The notes below the pieces were generated by a model. It was not told where the DNA came from. It worked only from the letters and a program-made list of their open reading frames with translations, and made no database searches. DNA of 6,577 nt from Candidatus Cloacimonadota bacterium. Lineage in GTDB: Bacteria; Cloacimonadota; Cloacimonadia; Cloacimonadales; Cloacimonadaceae. This document shows positions 1 to 5,724 of the stretch, piece after piece. A program made the position numbers and the translations under genes. Position 1 is the first letter of the stretch; each line of letters opens with the position of its first letter. The stretch covers positions 1 through 6,577 of the forward strand of contig JALNYD010000157.1 of NCBI GenBank assembly GCA_023230025.1, read 5' to 3'.

Positions 1-453
1 GGATTCACGTTTGGTAACTCAACCGCTCCTATCTATGATAGCTCACTGCTCCTGATCGATCCTGGGATTGCCGCAGAACATAAGCAAAAAATAGCCAGTG
101 CCGCACCTGGTGGGGAAGGAACTGGCCCCACACTTGGAGCTGGGACTGGAGGCCTGGGTACTCCTGGTAGTCAGGGTGGCTCTGGCACTGGAGTCACTAC
201 CACACCGCCTGCCCAACCCAGAGCCAGGCTGCATTACTATGGACGCAAAGAACTCGATGCAACCAGGGCCAAGGCTGATTTTGCCACCATCATAGATGAG
301 ATCGTGATGCATCTGATCAAAAAACCTACAGTATCCGCATCAATCCAGATCGAGATCAAAGCAGACAACCTGGAAGGCTTCGATGAAGCCACCCAGCGCA
401 CCATCAAAGAGAATAGCAATACACTCAAGTTTGATCTGAGTGAGTTTGAGTAG
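1..453 (+). CDS. C-terminal part of a DUF499-type ATPase, probably defence-associated (5' end outside window)
   Basis: Frame 1 is open from the first base to the TAG at 451-453, giving the last 150 residues of a larger protein. Residues about 36-72 are a Gly/Ser/Thr/Pro-rich flexible linker. Residues about 73-150 form a compact alpha/beta tail that includes RLHYYGRKELDATRAKAD, then ADFATIIDEIV, and ends NSNTLKFDLSEFE. From memory, this tail (a 'G..ELD.TRA' strand, an 'I.DEI..HL' helix, a long charged strand, then 'T..ENS.TLKF....FE') is how DUF499 proteins end. Those are large proteins with an N-terminal P-loop ATPase region, often encoded beside a DUF1156 adenine-methylase-like protein and a helicase in phage-defence loci. 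The ATPase core lies outside the window, so activity cannot be judged. The linker explains the short repeated Gly codons here; they are not a DNA repeat. Family assignment is by remembered motif only. Confidence 0.72.
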   Translation, partial: GFTFGNSTAPIYDSSLLLIDPGIAAEHKQKIASAAPGGEGTGPTLGAGTGGLGTPGSQGGSGTGVTTTPPAQPRARLHYYGRKELDATRAKADFATIIDEIVMHLIKKPTVSASIQIEIKADNLEGFDEATQRTIKENSNTLKFDLSEFE

Positions 454-883
454 AACATTCTACTCGCCTCTGTTCATCATGCTGTTGAACGTCCTATCGG
501 TCTTTGCCACGTCAGATGAATTTCATTCAAAAGAAGTGCCGGAAGCCATCTGTCGCGATTCCGGGATGCTGCAGATCTCGATTAATCCACGCATGGAACT
601 GCTGGCAGTGATTCAATTCACCTCTATCAGTAGAATGGTGCATCGGGGCGGGCCTTACGCCGAAGCCATTGCGGCATGGTTTTCCGAATACCGGGAACAT
701 CCTGTTATGCATAGACTGCTGGACATGGAGGAGTGCGGATATGTGCAGAAAGTGTTCCCATATAACAAAGATTGGTACATCGTTCCCCTTTGCAGTTTCC
801 ACAACCATAGCACAGGAGAATTAGATATAACTGATTCAGTAACATTGGTCTCAGCGAACAAAAGCGAGACCTGCGAGAAGTAG
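440..883 (+). CDS. Short secreted protein resembling the N-terminal part of DUF4932 proteins, possibly truncated
   Basis: A GTG start overlaps the end of the DUF499 gene by 14 bases and gives 147 residues; a TTG at 446 is an alternative start. Neither has a clear Shine-Dalgarno, so translation may depend on coupling. Residues 1-25 look like a signal peptide: Arg5, a hydrophobic core LFIMLLNVLSVFA, then a TSDEF boundary. Residues 44-95 read LQISINPRMELLAVIQF, then a segment ending WFSEYREHPVM. This resembles my recollection of the DUF4932 opening: 'I.VNP.IELL.VVQ.LS', followed by 'Y...V..YF..Y..HP'. Members I recall are several hundred residues long, so this one appears cut short after the first conserved block. 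The last 30 or so residues match nothing I know and run through an inverted repeat. It could be a small intact exported protein or a decaying fragment. Function is unknown. Confidence 0.5.
   Translation: MSLSRTFYSPLFIMLLNVLSVFATSDEFHSKEVPEAICRDSGMLQISINPRMELLAVIQFTSISRMVHRGGPYAEAIAAWFSEYREHPVMHRLLDMEECGYVQKVFPYNKDWYIVPLCSFHNHSTGELDITDSVTLVSANKSETCEK
847..871 (+). repeat. Inverted repeat at the 3' end of the DUF4932-like ORF
   Basis: GGTCTC, A, GC (847-855) faces GCGAGACC (864-871) across an 8-base loop. The stem is 8 bp with one bulged A. It lies 10 bases before the ORF's stop codon. No T-run follows, so it is not a standard intrinsic terminator. It may be a structure near the end of the transcript or chance. 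Confidence 0.35.
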
Positions 884-1038
884 GTAATAATGGTATGATT
901 ACAAGCCGGGTTGGGTGTTATCTTACATGATGATAATTTCTCTTTATAGGATAACCTATGCTGGTTAGATGCACCGCATCAAGGCAGATCAACCTTGATC
1001 CATGCGTTCTGATATATTTGCGTGTAAATCACAATTAA
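884..1038 (+). promoter_or_regulatory. Leader region of the TonB-domain lipoprotein gene with two inverted repeats
   Basis: This gene-free stretch separates the DUF4932-like ORF from the TonB-domain gene. It holds ATAGG-ATAA-CCTAT (946-959), a 5-bp stem. It also holds a 7-bp stem ATCAAGG (978-984) / CCTTGAT (993-999) with an 8-base loop, extendable through an internal loop by GCA (971-973) / TGC (1003-1005). A possible -10 GATAAT (932-937) has only a poor -35 (TTGGGT, 911-916) at 15 bp, so the promoter call is weak. No riboswitch family was recognised. Confidence 0.3.
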
Positions 1039-1044
1039 AAGGAG
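1039..1044 (+). promoter_or_regulatory. Ribosome binding site that sets the TonB-domain lipoprotein start
   Basis: AAGGAG lies 8 bases before the ATG at 1053, the usual spacing. The ATG at 1047 is only 2 bases away and too close. An in-frame ATG at 1002 has no such site and falls inside the leader hairpin. Confidence 0.75.
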
Positions 1045-1052
1045 ATATGCAA

Positions 1053-1493
1053 ATGAACAGGATTATCAAACTGTCCAGCCTTGCCATGCTGGTGATACTC
1101 ATGAATATCGGGCTATCTGGCTGCTCCGGCAATTTTGCACAGAAGCCTCAAATCGAGGATTCACCCTCAACCACTGCATCAAGCCCATCACAGCTTGATG
1201 AAACGCCGGTCGAATTCGTGCCTTTTGAGGATCCCCCTTTACCGATTGGTTCCATTAATCCCGTCTATCCGGAATTTGCCCGCAAAAACGGGATCCAGGG
1301 GACAGTGGTCTTGGAAGTGGAAGTGCTCAAAGATGGCTCGGTGCGAAATATTCATGTGAAACGTTCTGTTTCCGGTGGCTTGGATGAAGCCGCCATCGAA
1401 GCTGTGCGAAAAGTAAGATTCAAACCCGGACGAAGCAGCGGTCAGCCAGTGGATGTGCTGCTCATTATGCCGGTGGAGTTCACATTGCACTAA
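1053..1493 (+). CDS. Lipoprotein with a TonB C-terminal domain
   Basis: The protein is 146 residues. Residues 1-24 are a lipoprotein signal: NRIIK, a hydrophobic core, then lipobox LSGC with the lipidated Cys at 24. Ser at +2 means no Asp retention signal, so outer-membrane sorting is plausible. Residues 25-62 are a Ser/Thr/Pro/acid-rich linker. Residues 66-146 are a TonB C-terminal domain: PVYPEFARKNGIQGTVVLEV, then VLKDGSVRNIHVKRS, LDEAAIEAVRKVRFKPG and a final PVEFTLH strand. Classical TonB is fixed in the inner membrane by an N-terminal helix with a conserved His and driven by ExbB/ExbD. Here a lipid anchor replaces that helix and the spacer is far too short to cross a periplasm. A role as an energy transducer is therefore doubtful. 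Binding to a receptor plug or TonB box, or a structural or peptidoglycan-associated role, are alternatives. No exbB, exbD or receptor gene is visible. Confidence 0.88.
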   Translation: MNRIIKLSSLAMLVILMNIGLSGCSGNFAQKPQIEDSPSTTASSPSQLDETPVEFVPFEDPPLPIGSINPVYPEFARKNGIQGTVVLEVEVLKDGSVRNIHVKRSVSGGLDEAAIEAVRKVRFKPGRSSGQPVDVLLIMPVEFTLH

Positions 1494-1512
1494 TCCGGGA
1501 TGGATCAAGAAG

Positions 1513-1735
1513 AAGGAGCTGAAAAATGCCCAACCCACATACTTGATTTACACCAACCTGGATGGCAGCATACAAGTTGAAACCAAACTACTAGAAGAAA
1601 CCATCTGGTTAAGCCAGAGACAACTGTAGGCATCTGAAGCGCAATATCCTCGTGAAGCAGAATACTCTGCAGCTTAAGCGGATTATAGCAATGGCTGAAA
1701 ATGGATGCATGACAAGTGCTTTTTTGCCTTGACAA
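1513..1735 (+). pseudogene. Frameshifted remnant of a RhuM-family gene
   Basis: A good ribosome binding site, AAGGAG (1513-1518), stands 7 bases before an ATG at 1526. That frame stops after six codons (MPNPHT, TGA). The neighbouring frame carries TYLIYTNLDGSIQVETKLL then EETIWLSQRQL before a TAG at 1627-1629. From memory this is how RhuM-family proteins begin: 'I.IY....G...IEV.....TVWLTQ.QMAELF'. A single-base shift near 1540 joins the ATG to this frame. Beyond the TAG a third stretch, HLKRNILVKQNTLQ onwards, is open to a TGA at about 1730 but shows no certain homology. Family members are roughly 300 residues, so most of the gene is missing. RhuM genes often sit in accessory or restriction-modification loci, which fits the DUF499 neighbour. 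I take it to be dead. Confidence 0.55.
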
Positions 1736-1757
1736 ATACCGCTAATTCATGGCTAAT
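1729..1757 (+). promoter_or_regulatory. Candidate sigma70-type promoter for the lpoB-like operon
   Basis: A perfect -35, TTGACA (1729-1734), is followed after 17 bases by GCTAAT (1752-1757), which matches the last four bases of TATAAT. Transcription would start near 1764, about 117 bases before the lpoB-like ATG at 1881. GCTAAT also occurs at 1741-1746, making a short direct repeat (GCTAATTCAT / GCTAATGCAT). The rest of 1758-1871 shows no gene and no clear structure. Confidence 0.4.
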
Positions 1758-1871
1758 GCATAGCAGTTCAAAATGTGTCAGATCTGCGGTACTTCAGCTC
1801 AGCAATCCCTTGCCAGAGATAGACTGTGGCTTCCGGATTGGATTTGACGGAGCAGAATGTACCCACAATAT

Positions 1872-1876
1872 GGAGG
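1872..1876 (+). promoter_or_regulatory. Ribosome binding site that sets the lpoB-like start
   Basis: GGAGG lies 4 bases before the ATG at 1881 and only 1 base before the ATG at 1878. The in-frame ATG at 1857 lies upstream of this site and would add a non-signal-like MYPQYGGM to the lipoprotein signal. I chose 1881. Confidence 0.7.
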
Positions 1877-1880
1877 AATG

Positions 1881-2483
1881 ATGAAACAGGTAGTGATAAT
1901 TGTGCTGCTTGGAATGCTGCTGTTACTGACAGCCTGTGGCCCGAGCGTGAAAGTCCAGCGTGTATCCTCGGATACAGCCACCGATTTTGGTGGTCGCTGG
2001 AATGATACTGATAGCCGTCTGGTATCTGAAGAAATGGTGCGCGATATGCTTAGCCGTCCCTGGATGAGTCGCTTTTCGCAAACTGAGGGGCGCTCTCCGG
2101 TGCTTATCATTGGCACAATGCGTAACCTCAGCAGCGAGCATATCGAGATGCAAACCTTCGCTACAGATATTGCCAGGGAGCTTTTGAACAGCGGATTGGT
2201 TCGTTTTATCGCATCCCGGGAAGAACGCGATGAAGTTCGTGAAGAACGCTCTGATCAGCAATATCATGCTTCCGAAGAATCTGCCAAACGCATGGCCAAC
2301 GAAGTAGGGGCAGACTATATGTTGCAAGGTGTGGTGAAGAGCATCACAGACCGCGTGGACAACACCCAGGCCAAGTTCTATCAGGTTGATCTGCAGCTTG
2401 TAGATGTCGAAAGCAGTGAAACTGTGTGGATAGGCAGCAAAGAGATCAAGAAGCTGGTGGAAAGAAGCCGTTTGCGCCTCTAA
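1881..2483 (+). CDS. LpoB-like penicillin-binding protein activator lipoprotein
   Basis: The protein has 200 residues, close to E. coli LpoB (about 213). Residues 1-19 are a lipoprotein signal with a very hydrophobic core and lipobox LTAC, Cys at 19. Residues about 72-190 carry the family fold: strand VLIIGTMRNLSSEHIEM, helix TFATDIARELLNSGLVRFIA, the helix AKRMANEVGADYMLQGVV (from residue 135), and strands FYQVDLQLVDVESSETVW ending WIGSKEIKK. In enterobacteria LpoB is an outer-membrane lipoprotein that reaches through the peptidoglycan and stimulates the synthase PBP1b. Here the disordered linker after the Cys is only about 50 residues, so reach may differ. The next gene encodes a COG3014 protein; lpoB and COG3014 genes are neighbours in several Gram-negatives. 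The family also includes LpoB-like proteins without a proven PBP partner, so the exact role is inferred. No PBP gene is in the window. Confidence 0.82.
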   Translation: MKQVVIIVLLGMLLLLTACGPSVKVQRVSSDTATDFGGRWNDTDSRLVSEEMVRDMLSRPWMSRFSQTEGRSPVLIIGTMRNLSSEHIEMQTFATDIARELLNSGLVRFIASREERDEVREERSDQQYHASEESAKRMANEVGADYMLQGVVKSITDRVDNTQAKFYQVDLQLVDVESSETVWIGSKEIKKLVERSRLRL

Positions 2484-2489
2484 TATAAT

Positions 2490-3878
2490 ATGATCCTTGA
2501 AGCTGCTAAGCCCTCTTGGGGCTGGTTCAAAGCCACTTTCAGCATCCTGTTGACAGGATTGTTGATCAGTTCCTGCGCCTTGACCCATACTATGCAGCCC
2601 AGAGGGAAGGATCTTGAACATGCTCTGGAAATGCGGGATATTCCTGCCGCATTGTCAATTGCAGGGAAGCCCAAGCAATATCGCCCCAAGGATCGGGTTC
2701 TATATTATCTGGATGCAGGGCTTCTGAACTACTATAATGGGGATTGGAAGAAGAGCAACAAGCTTTTGCAAAAAGCTGAAGATGCAATCGAAGAGCTCAA
2801 TACCAAAAGCATCAGTAAGTCAGCAGCCTCAATGCTTTTGAACGACAACTCACTGGATTATTCGGGCGAGGATTATGAGGACGTCTATATCAACGTGTTC
2901 AAAGCCCTTAATTTCCTGAAATTGGGAGATCGGGAAGCTGCTTTTGTGGAAGTGCGACGCATTGATGAAAAGCTGGGCTATCTGGAGCAAAGCTATGCTC
3001 AGATGGAGAAAGAATTGCACAAAGATGCCCAGCTAAAGAGTGCAAAGAAGAGCAAGAACACAAAGTTTCATGCTTCCGCATTGGCCCGTTATCTGAGTCT
3101 GATGATGTATGAATCAGAAGGGAACTTTGATGCAGCCCGCATAGACCTGGAGAACATCCGATATGCATTCAACAGTCAAAGCGAACTTTATCCCTTTTCC
3201 ATGCCAGAATTGATCGATCCCTCTGCAAAAAGCCTGGCTCCGGTGTTGCGGGTTTTGGCTTTTGTAAACCGGGGTCCCATCAAGAAAGCCAAAGAAATGC
3301 ATATTCACAGCTCAGAAGATTTGCTTTTGGTGGGCAGTGTGGATGAAACTGTGGATGTATTCAGTTTGCATTGGCCAGATATTCACGAAGGCTATTATTT
3401 CAAGTTTGCCCTGCCAGATATGGTGGAGCGACCTGCCCGGGTTTCAGAAGTAGTAGCGGTTACTCCTGATGGAAGCCGCTATTCCCTGGCAAAGCTGGAA
3501 GATATGTCCCTGGTGGCACGTCAAACCTTTGAAATCAAGAAATCCCTTATTCAACTAAAGAGCATTACGCGCAGTGTGCTAAAGGGACTGGCAGCGGAAA
3601 AAGCCCAATCCATGGCTTCCAGGAACAGCTCTTCCCTGTTTGCTGCATTGATGATGATTGCCGCAGATGTGGCGGTGTTTATCAGTGAAAATGCAGATCT
3701 GAGGTTGGCGCAGTTTTTTCCAGCACAAGCCATGGTGGCAGAAATCCCTCTGTCAGCCGGGCAGCATGAGATCAATCTGGAATACTACTCTGCTGCGGGG
3801 AACCTATTGTACCGGGATCTGCAAACAGTCAAGGTACAGCCCGGGTCTGTGAACCTGGTGCAGAGCTGGTGCTTATAA
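2490..3878 (+). CDS. COG3014-family lipoprotein, partner of the lpoB-like gene
   Basis: The protein has 462 residues and starts 6 bases after the lpoB-like stop. No Shine-Dalgarno is visible (TAATATAAT precedes the ATG), so coupled translation is likely. An in-frame stop just upstream excludes an earlier start, and the next Met falls behind the signal. Lipobox ISSC places the lipidated Cys at 29. Residues about 65-160 are helical and TPR-like: YYLDAGLLNYYNGDWKKSN, LLNDNSLDYSGEDYEDVYIN, then ALNFLKLGDREAAFVEVRR. Around 165-190 is a Lys/Glu-rich, coiled-coil-like stretch. Residues 195-225 continue ARYLSLMMYESEGNFDAAR. The C-terminal part is beta-rich and includes ADLRLAQFFPAQ and IPLSAGQHEINLEYY. 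These are hallmarks I recall for COG3014. Members are encoded beside lpoB, suggesting work in envelope or peptidoglycan assembly, but biochemical function is not established. A 14-residue hydrophobic stretch near 383-397 is too short to be a certain membrane helix. Confidence 0.8.
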   Translation: MILEAAKPSWGWFKATFSILLTGLLISSCALTHTMQPRGKDLEHALEMRDIPAALSIAGKPKQYRPKDRVLYYLDAGLLNYYNGDWKKSNKLLQKAEDAIEELNTKSISKSAASMLLNDNSLDYSGEDYEDVYINVFKALNFLKLGDREAAFVEVRRIDEKLGYLEQSYAQMEKELHKDAQLKSAKKSKNTKFHASALARYLSLMMYESEGNFDAARIDLENIRYAFNSQSELYPFSMPELIDPSAKSLAPVLRVLAFVNRGPIKKAKEMHIHSSEDLLLVGSVDETVDVFSLHWPDIHEGYYFKFALPDMVERPARVSEVVAVTPDGSRYSLAKLEDMSLVARQTFEIKKSLIQLKSITRSVLKGLAAEKAQSMASRNSSSLFAALMMIAADVAVFISENADLRLAQFFPAQAMVAEIPLSAGQHEINLEYYSAAGNLLYRDLQTVKVQPGSVNLVQSWCL

Positions 3879-3908
3879 AAGAAGAAAATAAACACTACGG
3901 AGTTATAA

Positions 3909-4811
3909 ATGCAAATTCGTAAACTCGATCAGATGTTTGAAGTTCTGAAATCTCGTACTAAAAAACGTCTTGTGGCGGCATGGGCCATTGATGCTCATAC
4001 CATTGAAGCTGTAGCCCAGGCTGCAAAAATGGGGATTATTGAGGCTATTCTGGTGGGTGATGAATCCATCATCAAAACAGTATGCCTGGAACACGGGATT
4101 GACCCCACCATGTTCAGGATTGTGCATATCGACAACGATCTTGCCGCTGCTGCCAAAGCGGTGGAACTGATCAATTCCGGCGAGGGTGACTTCCTGATGA
4201 AGGGATTGCTCTCCACCGATCGCTATATGCGTGCCATCCTGAACAAGGAAAAAGGCTTGATGGATCCCGGTGCGATCCTCTCCCACGTTACGGTTGCAGA
4301 ACCCCAAACTTATCACAAACTACTCATTTTCGGTGATGTAGCGATCATCCCCCTGCCCGATCTGAACCAAAAGATCGCCATTACTAATTACTTGATCCGG
4401 GTAGCAAAGTTTTTGGGCATCGACAACCCCAAGGTTGGTCTGCAAGCCGCCAGTGAGCAGACTTTACCCAAGATTCCCTCCTGTGCCGATGCTGCAATCA
4501 TCGCTAAGATGGCTGAGCGGGGACAGATCAAGGGTGCGATGATCGAAGGTCCGTTGGGGATGGACCTGATCATCGATAAAGAGAGTGCCCTTATCAAAGG
4601 CATGAAGAGTGAAGTCTGCGGCGATGCCGATTGTATCCTCTTCCCCAATATCGAATCCGGAAACGCTTTTTACAAGACTGTGGTAAAGCTGCTGAAGAGT
4701 GATCTTTGTGCGATTGTGATGGGCGCCCGTGTACCATGTGTGCTCACCTCACGCGGCGATAGCGAACGCAGTAAGCTATATTCCATCGCCCTTGCGGCCA
4801 TGCTGGCATAG
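3909..4811 (+). CDS. ptb: Phosphate butyryltransferase-family enzyme, first tandem copy
   Basis: The protein has 300 residues, the usual Ptb length. GGAG (3899-3902) lies 6 bases before the ATG, and the gene follows the COG3014 stop by 30 bases. The family (PF01515) reversibly swaps the CoA of an acyl-CoA for phosphate; an acyl kinase can then make ATP. Visible family motifs in order: GDFLMKGLLSTDRYMRAILN (94-113), SHV...YHKLLIFGD (125-143), PLPDLNQKIAI (148-158), KMAERGQIKGAMIEGPLGMD (200-219), GDADCILFPNIESGN (238-252), and CVLTSRGDSERSK (277-289) near the C terminus. Spacing and length fit Ptb better than the longer phosphate acetyltransferases, but substrate chain length cannot be read from sequence. 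Branched-chain acyl-CoAs from amino acid fermentation are plausible. No kinase gene is visible. The protein could also act on acetyl-CoA. Confidence 0.87.
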   Translation: MQIRKLDQMFEVLKSRTKKRLVAAWAIDAHTIEAVAQAAKMGIIEAILVGDESIIKTVCLEHGIDPTMFRIVHIDNDLAAAAKAVELINSGEGDFLMKGLLSTDRYMRAILNKEKGLMDPGAILSHVTVAEPQTYHKLLIFGDVAIIPLPDLNQKIAITNYLIRVAKFLGIDNPKVGLQAASEQTLPKIPSCADAAIIAKMAERGQIKGAMIEGPLGMDLIIDKESALIKGMKSEVCGDADCILFPNIESGNAFYKTVVKLLKSDLCAIVMGARVPCVLTSRGDSERSKLYSIALAAMLA

Positions 4812-4815
4812 AACG

Positions 4816-5724
4816 ATGAAAAAGCTGATTGAAATCGCTCAGAAAGCTATTGATCAGGGTAAGAAGACCCGCATTGCCGTAGCTGTAGCCGAAGATGCCA
4901 ACACCATCGGAGCTTTGTGCCGGGCAACCGCAGAAGGATTTGTGTATCCCATCCTGCTGGGCTCTCAATCCCGCATTGAAGCTCTTCTGAAACAGCACAA
5001 CCTGGCTTCGGGGAGCTACCGGATCGTGGATTTACCGGATCAGGATGCCGCCACCCGCGAAGCTGTGCGCATGGTCAGGAGTGGTGAAGCGGACGTTTTG
5101 ATGAAAGGACTGGTTGGCACGGATAAGTTTCTTAGGGAAGTCTTGAACAAAGAACGCGGACTCCTGCCTCCGAAAGCTGTGATGAGTTACACCTGTGCTC
5201 TGGAATTGCCAAAGTATCACAAGTTGTTGTTGATATCGGATACCGCGGTCTTGCCTGCTCCTGATCTGGAGCAAAAGATCGCCATGCTCAATTACAGCGT
5301 AAAGATGGCTCAAAAGCTTGGTATCAACAAGCCAAAAGTTGCTTTGATCTCTGCCACCGAAAAGGTTTCCCCGGGCATGTCCAATACCATTGATTATGCC
5401 CTGATCAGCAAGATGGTGGAGCGGGGGCAGATCAAGGGCTGCGTTGTGGATGGACCTCTGGATGTTTTTCTGGCCTGTGATCCTGCCAGTATTGAGATCA
5501 AAGGTGTGAATACCCCCATCGGAGGAGATGCAGACATCCTGATTTTCCCCAATCTGGAAACGGCTAATGCCTTTTACAAAGGCCTTATGCTCTTTGCCGA
5601 AGGCGAACTTGCTGGATTGATCCAGGGAACCATAAAACCCGTTGTAGTCATGAGCCGCAGTGAAAGCGAGAATTCCAAATACTACTGCATTGCCCTGTCC
5701 TGCTTGATGGCGGAGGAATCATGA
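4816..5724 (+). CDS. ptb: Phosphate butyryltransferase-family enzyme, second tandem copy
   Basis: The protein has 302 residues. It starts 4 bases after the first copy's stop without a Shine-Dalgarno, so translational coupling is likely. An upstream in-frame extension to 4729 lies wholly inside the first copy and is rejected. Motifs match the first copy at nearly the same positions: SGEADVLMKGLVGTDKFL (89-106), YHKLLLISDTAVLPAPDLEQ (134-153), KMVERGQIKGCVVDGPLDVF (199-218), GGDADILIFPNLETANAFYK (236-255), and VVMSRSESENSK (277-288). It reads closer to textbook Ptb in places (GDADIL, KGCVVDGPL). However, the SR-x-DS-x-x-SK motif carries Glu for Asp (SRSES against SRGDS in the first copy), and SCLMAEES replaces the first copy's ALAAMLA end. 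The two are clearly paralogues from tandem duplication and have diverged, which suggests different acyl-CoA preference or a heteromer. This is inference. Confidence 0.86.
   Translation: MKKLIEIAQKAIDQGKKTRIAVAVAEDANTIGALCRATAEGFVYPILLGSQSRIEALLKQHNLASGSYRIVDLPDQDAATREAVRMVRSGEADVLMKGLVGTDKFLREVLNKERGLLPPKAVMSYTCALELPKYHKLLLISDTAVLPAPDLEQKIAMLNYSVKMAQKLGINKPKVALISATEKVSPGMSNTIDYALISKMVERGQIKGCVVDGPLDVFLACDPASIEIKGVNTPIGGDADILIFPNLETANAFYKGLMLFAEGELAGLIQGTIKPVVVMSRSESENSKYYCIALSCLMAEES

Noticed and set aside
109..225. Short recurring GGNACT/GGC units that look like a DNA repeat.
   Set aside because: They are codons of a Gly/Ser/Thr linker in the DUF499 protein, with irregular spacing and no conserved unit length.
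1505..1735. A 76-codon - strand frame across the RhuM-like remnant.
   Set aside because: It has no similarity I can see, while the + strand holds a ribosome binding site and family-like sequence.
1923..2621. A 232-codon open frame on the - strand opposite the lpoB-like and COG3014 genes.
   Set aside because: The protein has no recognisable domain, is antisense to two genes with clear family motifs, and shows a shadow-like composition rich in His, Cys and Ser.
3903..4316. A 137-codon - strand frame opposite the first ptb gene.
   Set aside because: It mirrors codons of a strongly conserved enzyme and has no domain or start signal of its own.
4729..4815. Upstream extension of the second ptb gene.
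   Set aside because: It lies almost entirely inside the first ptb coding sequence and adds residues unlike any Ptb N terminus; the ATG at 4816 gives the normal length.
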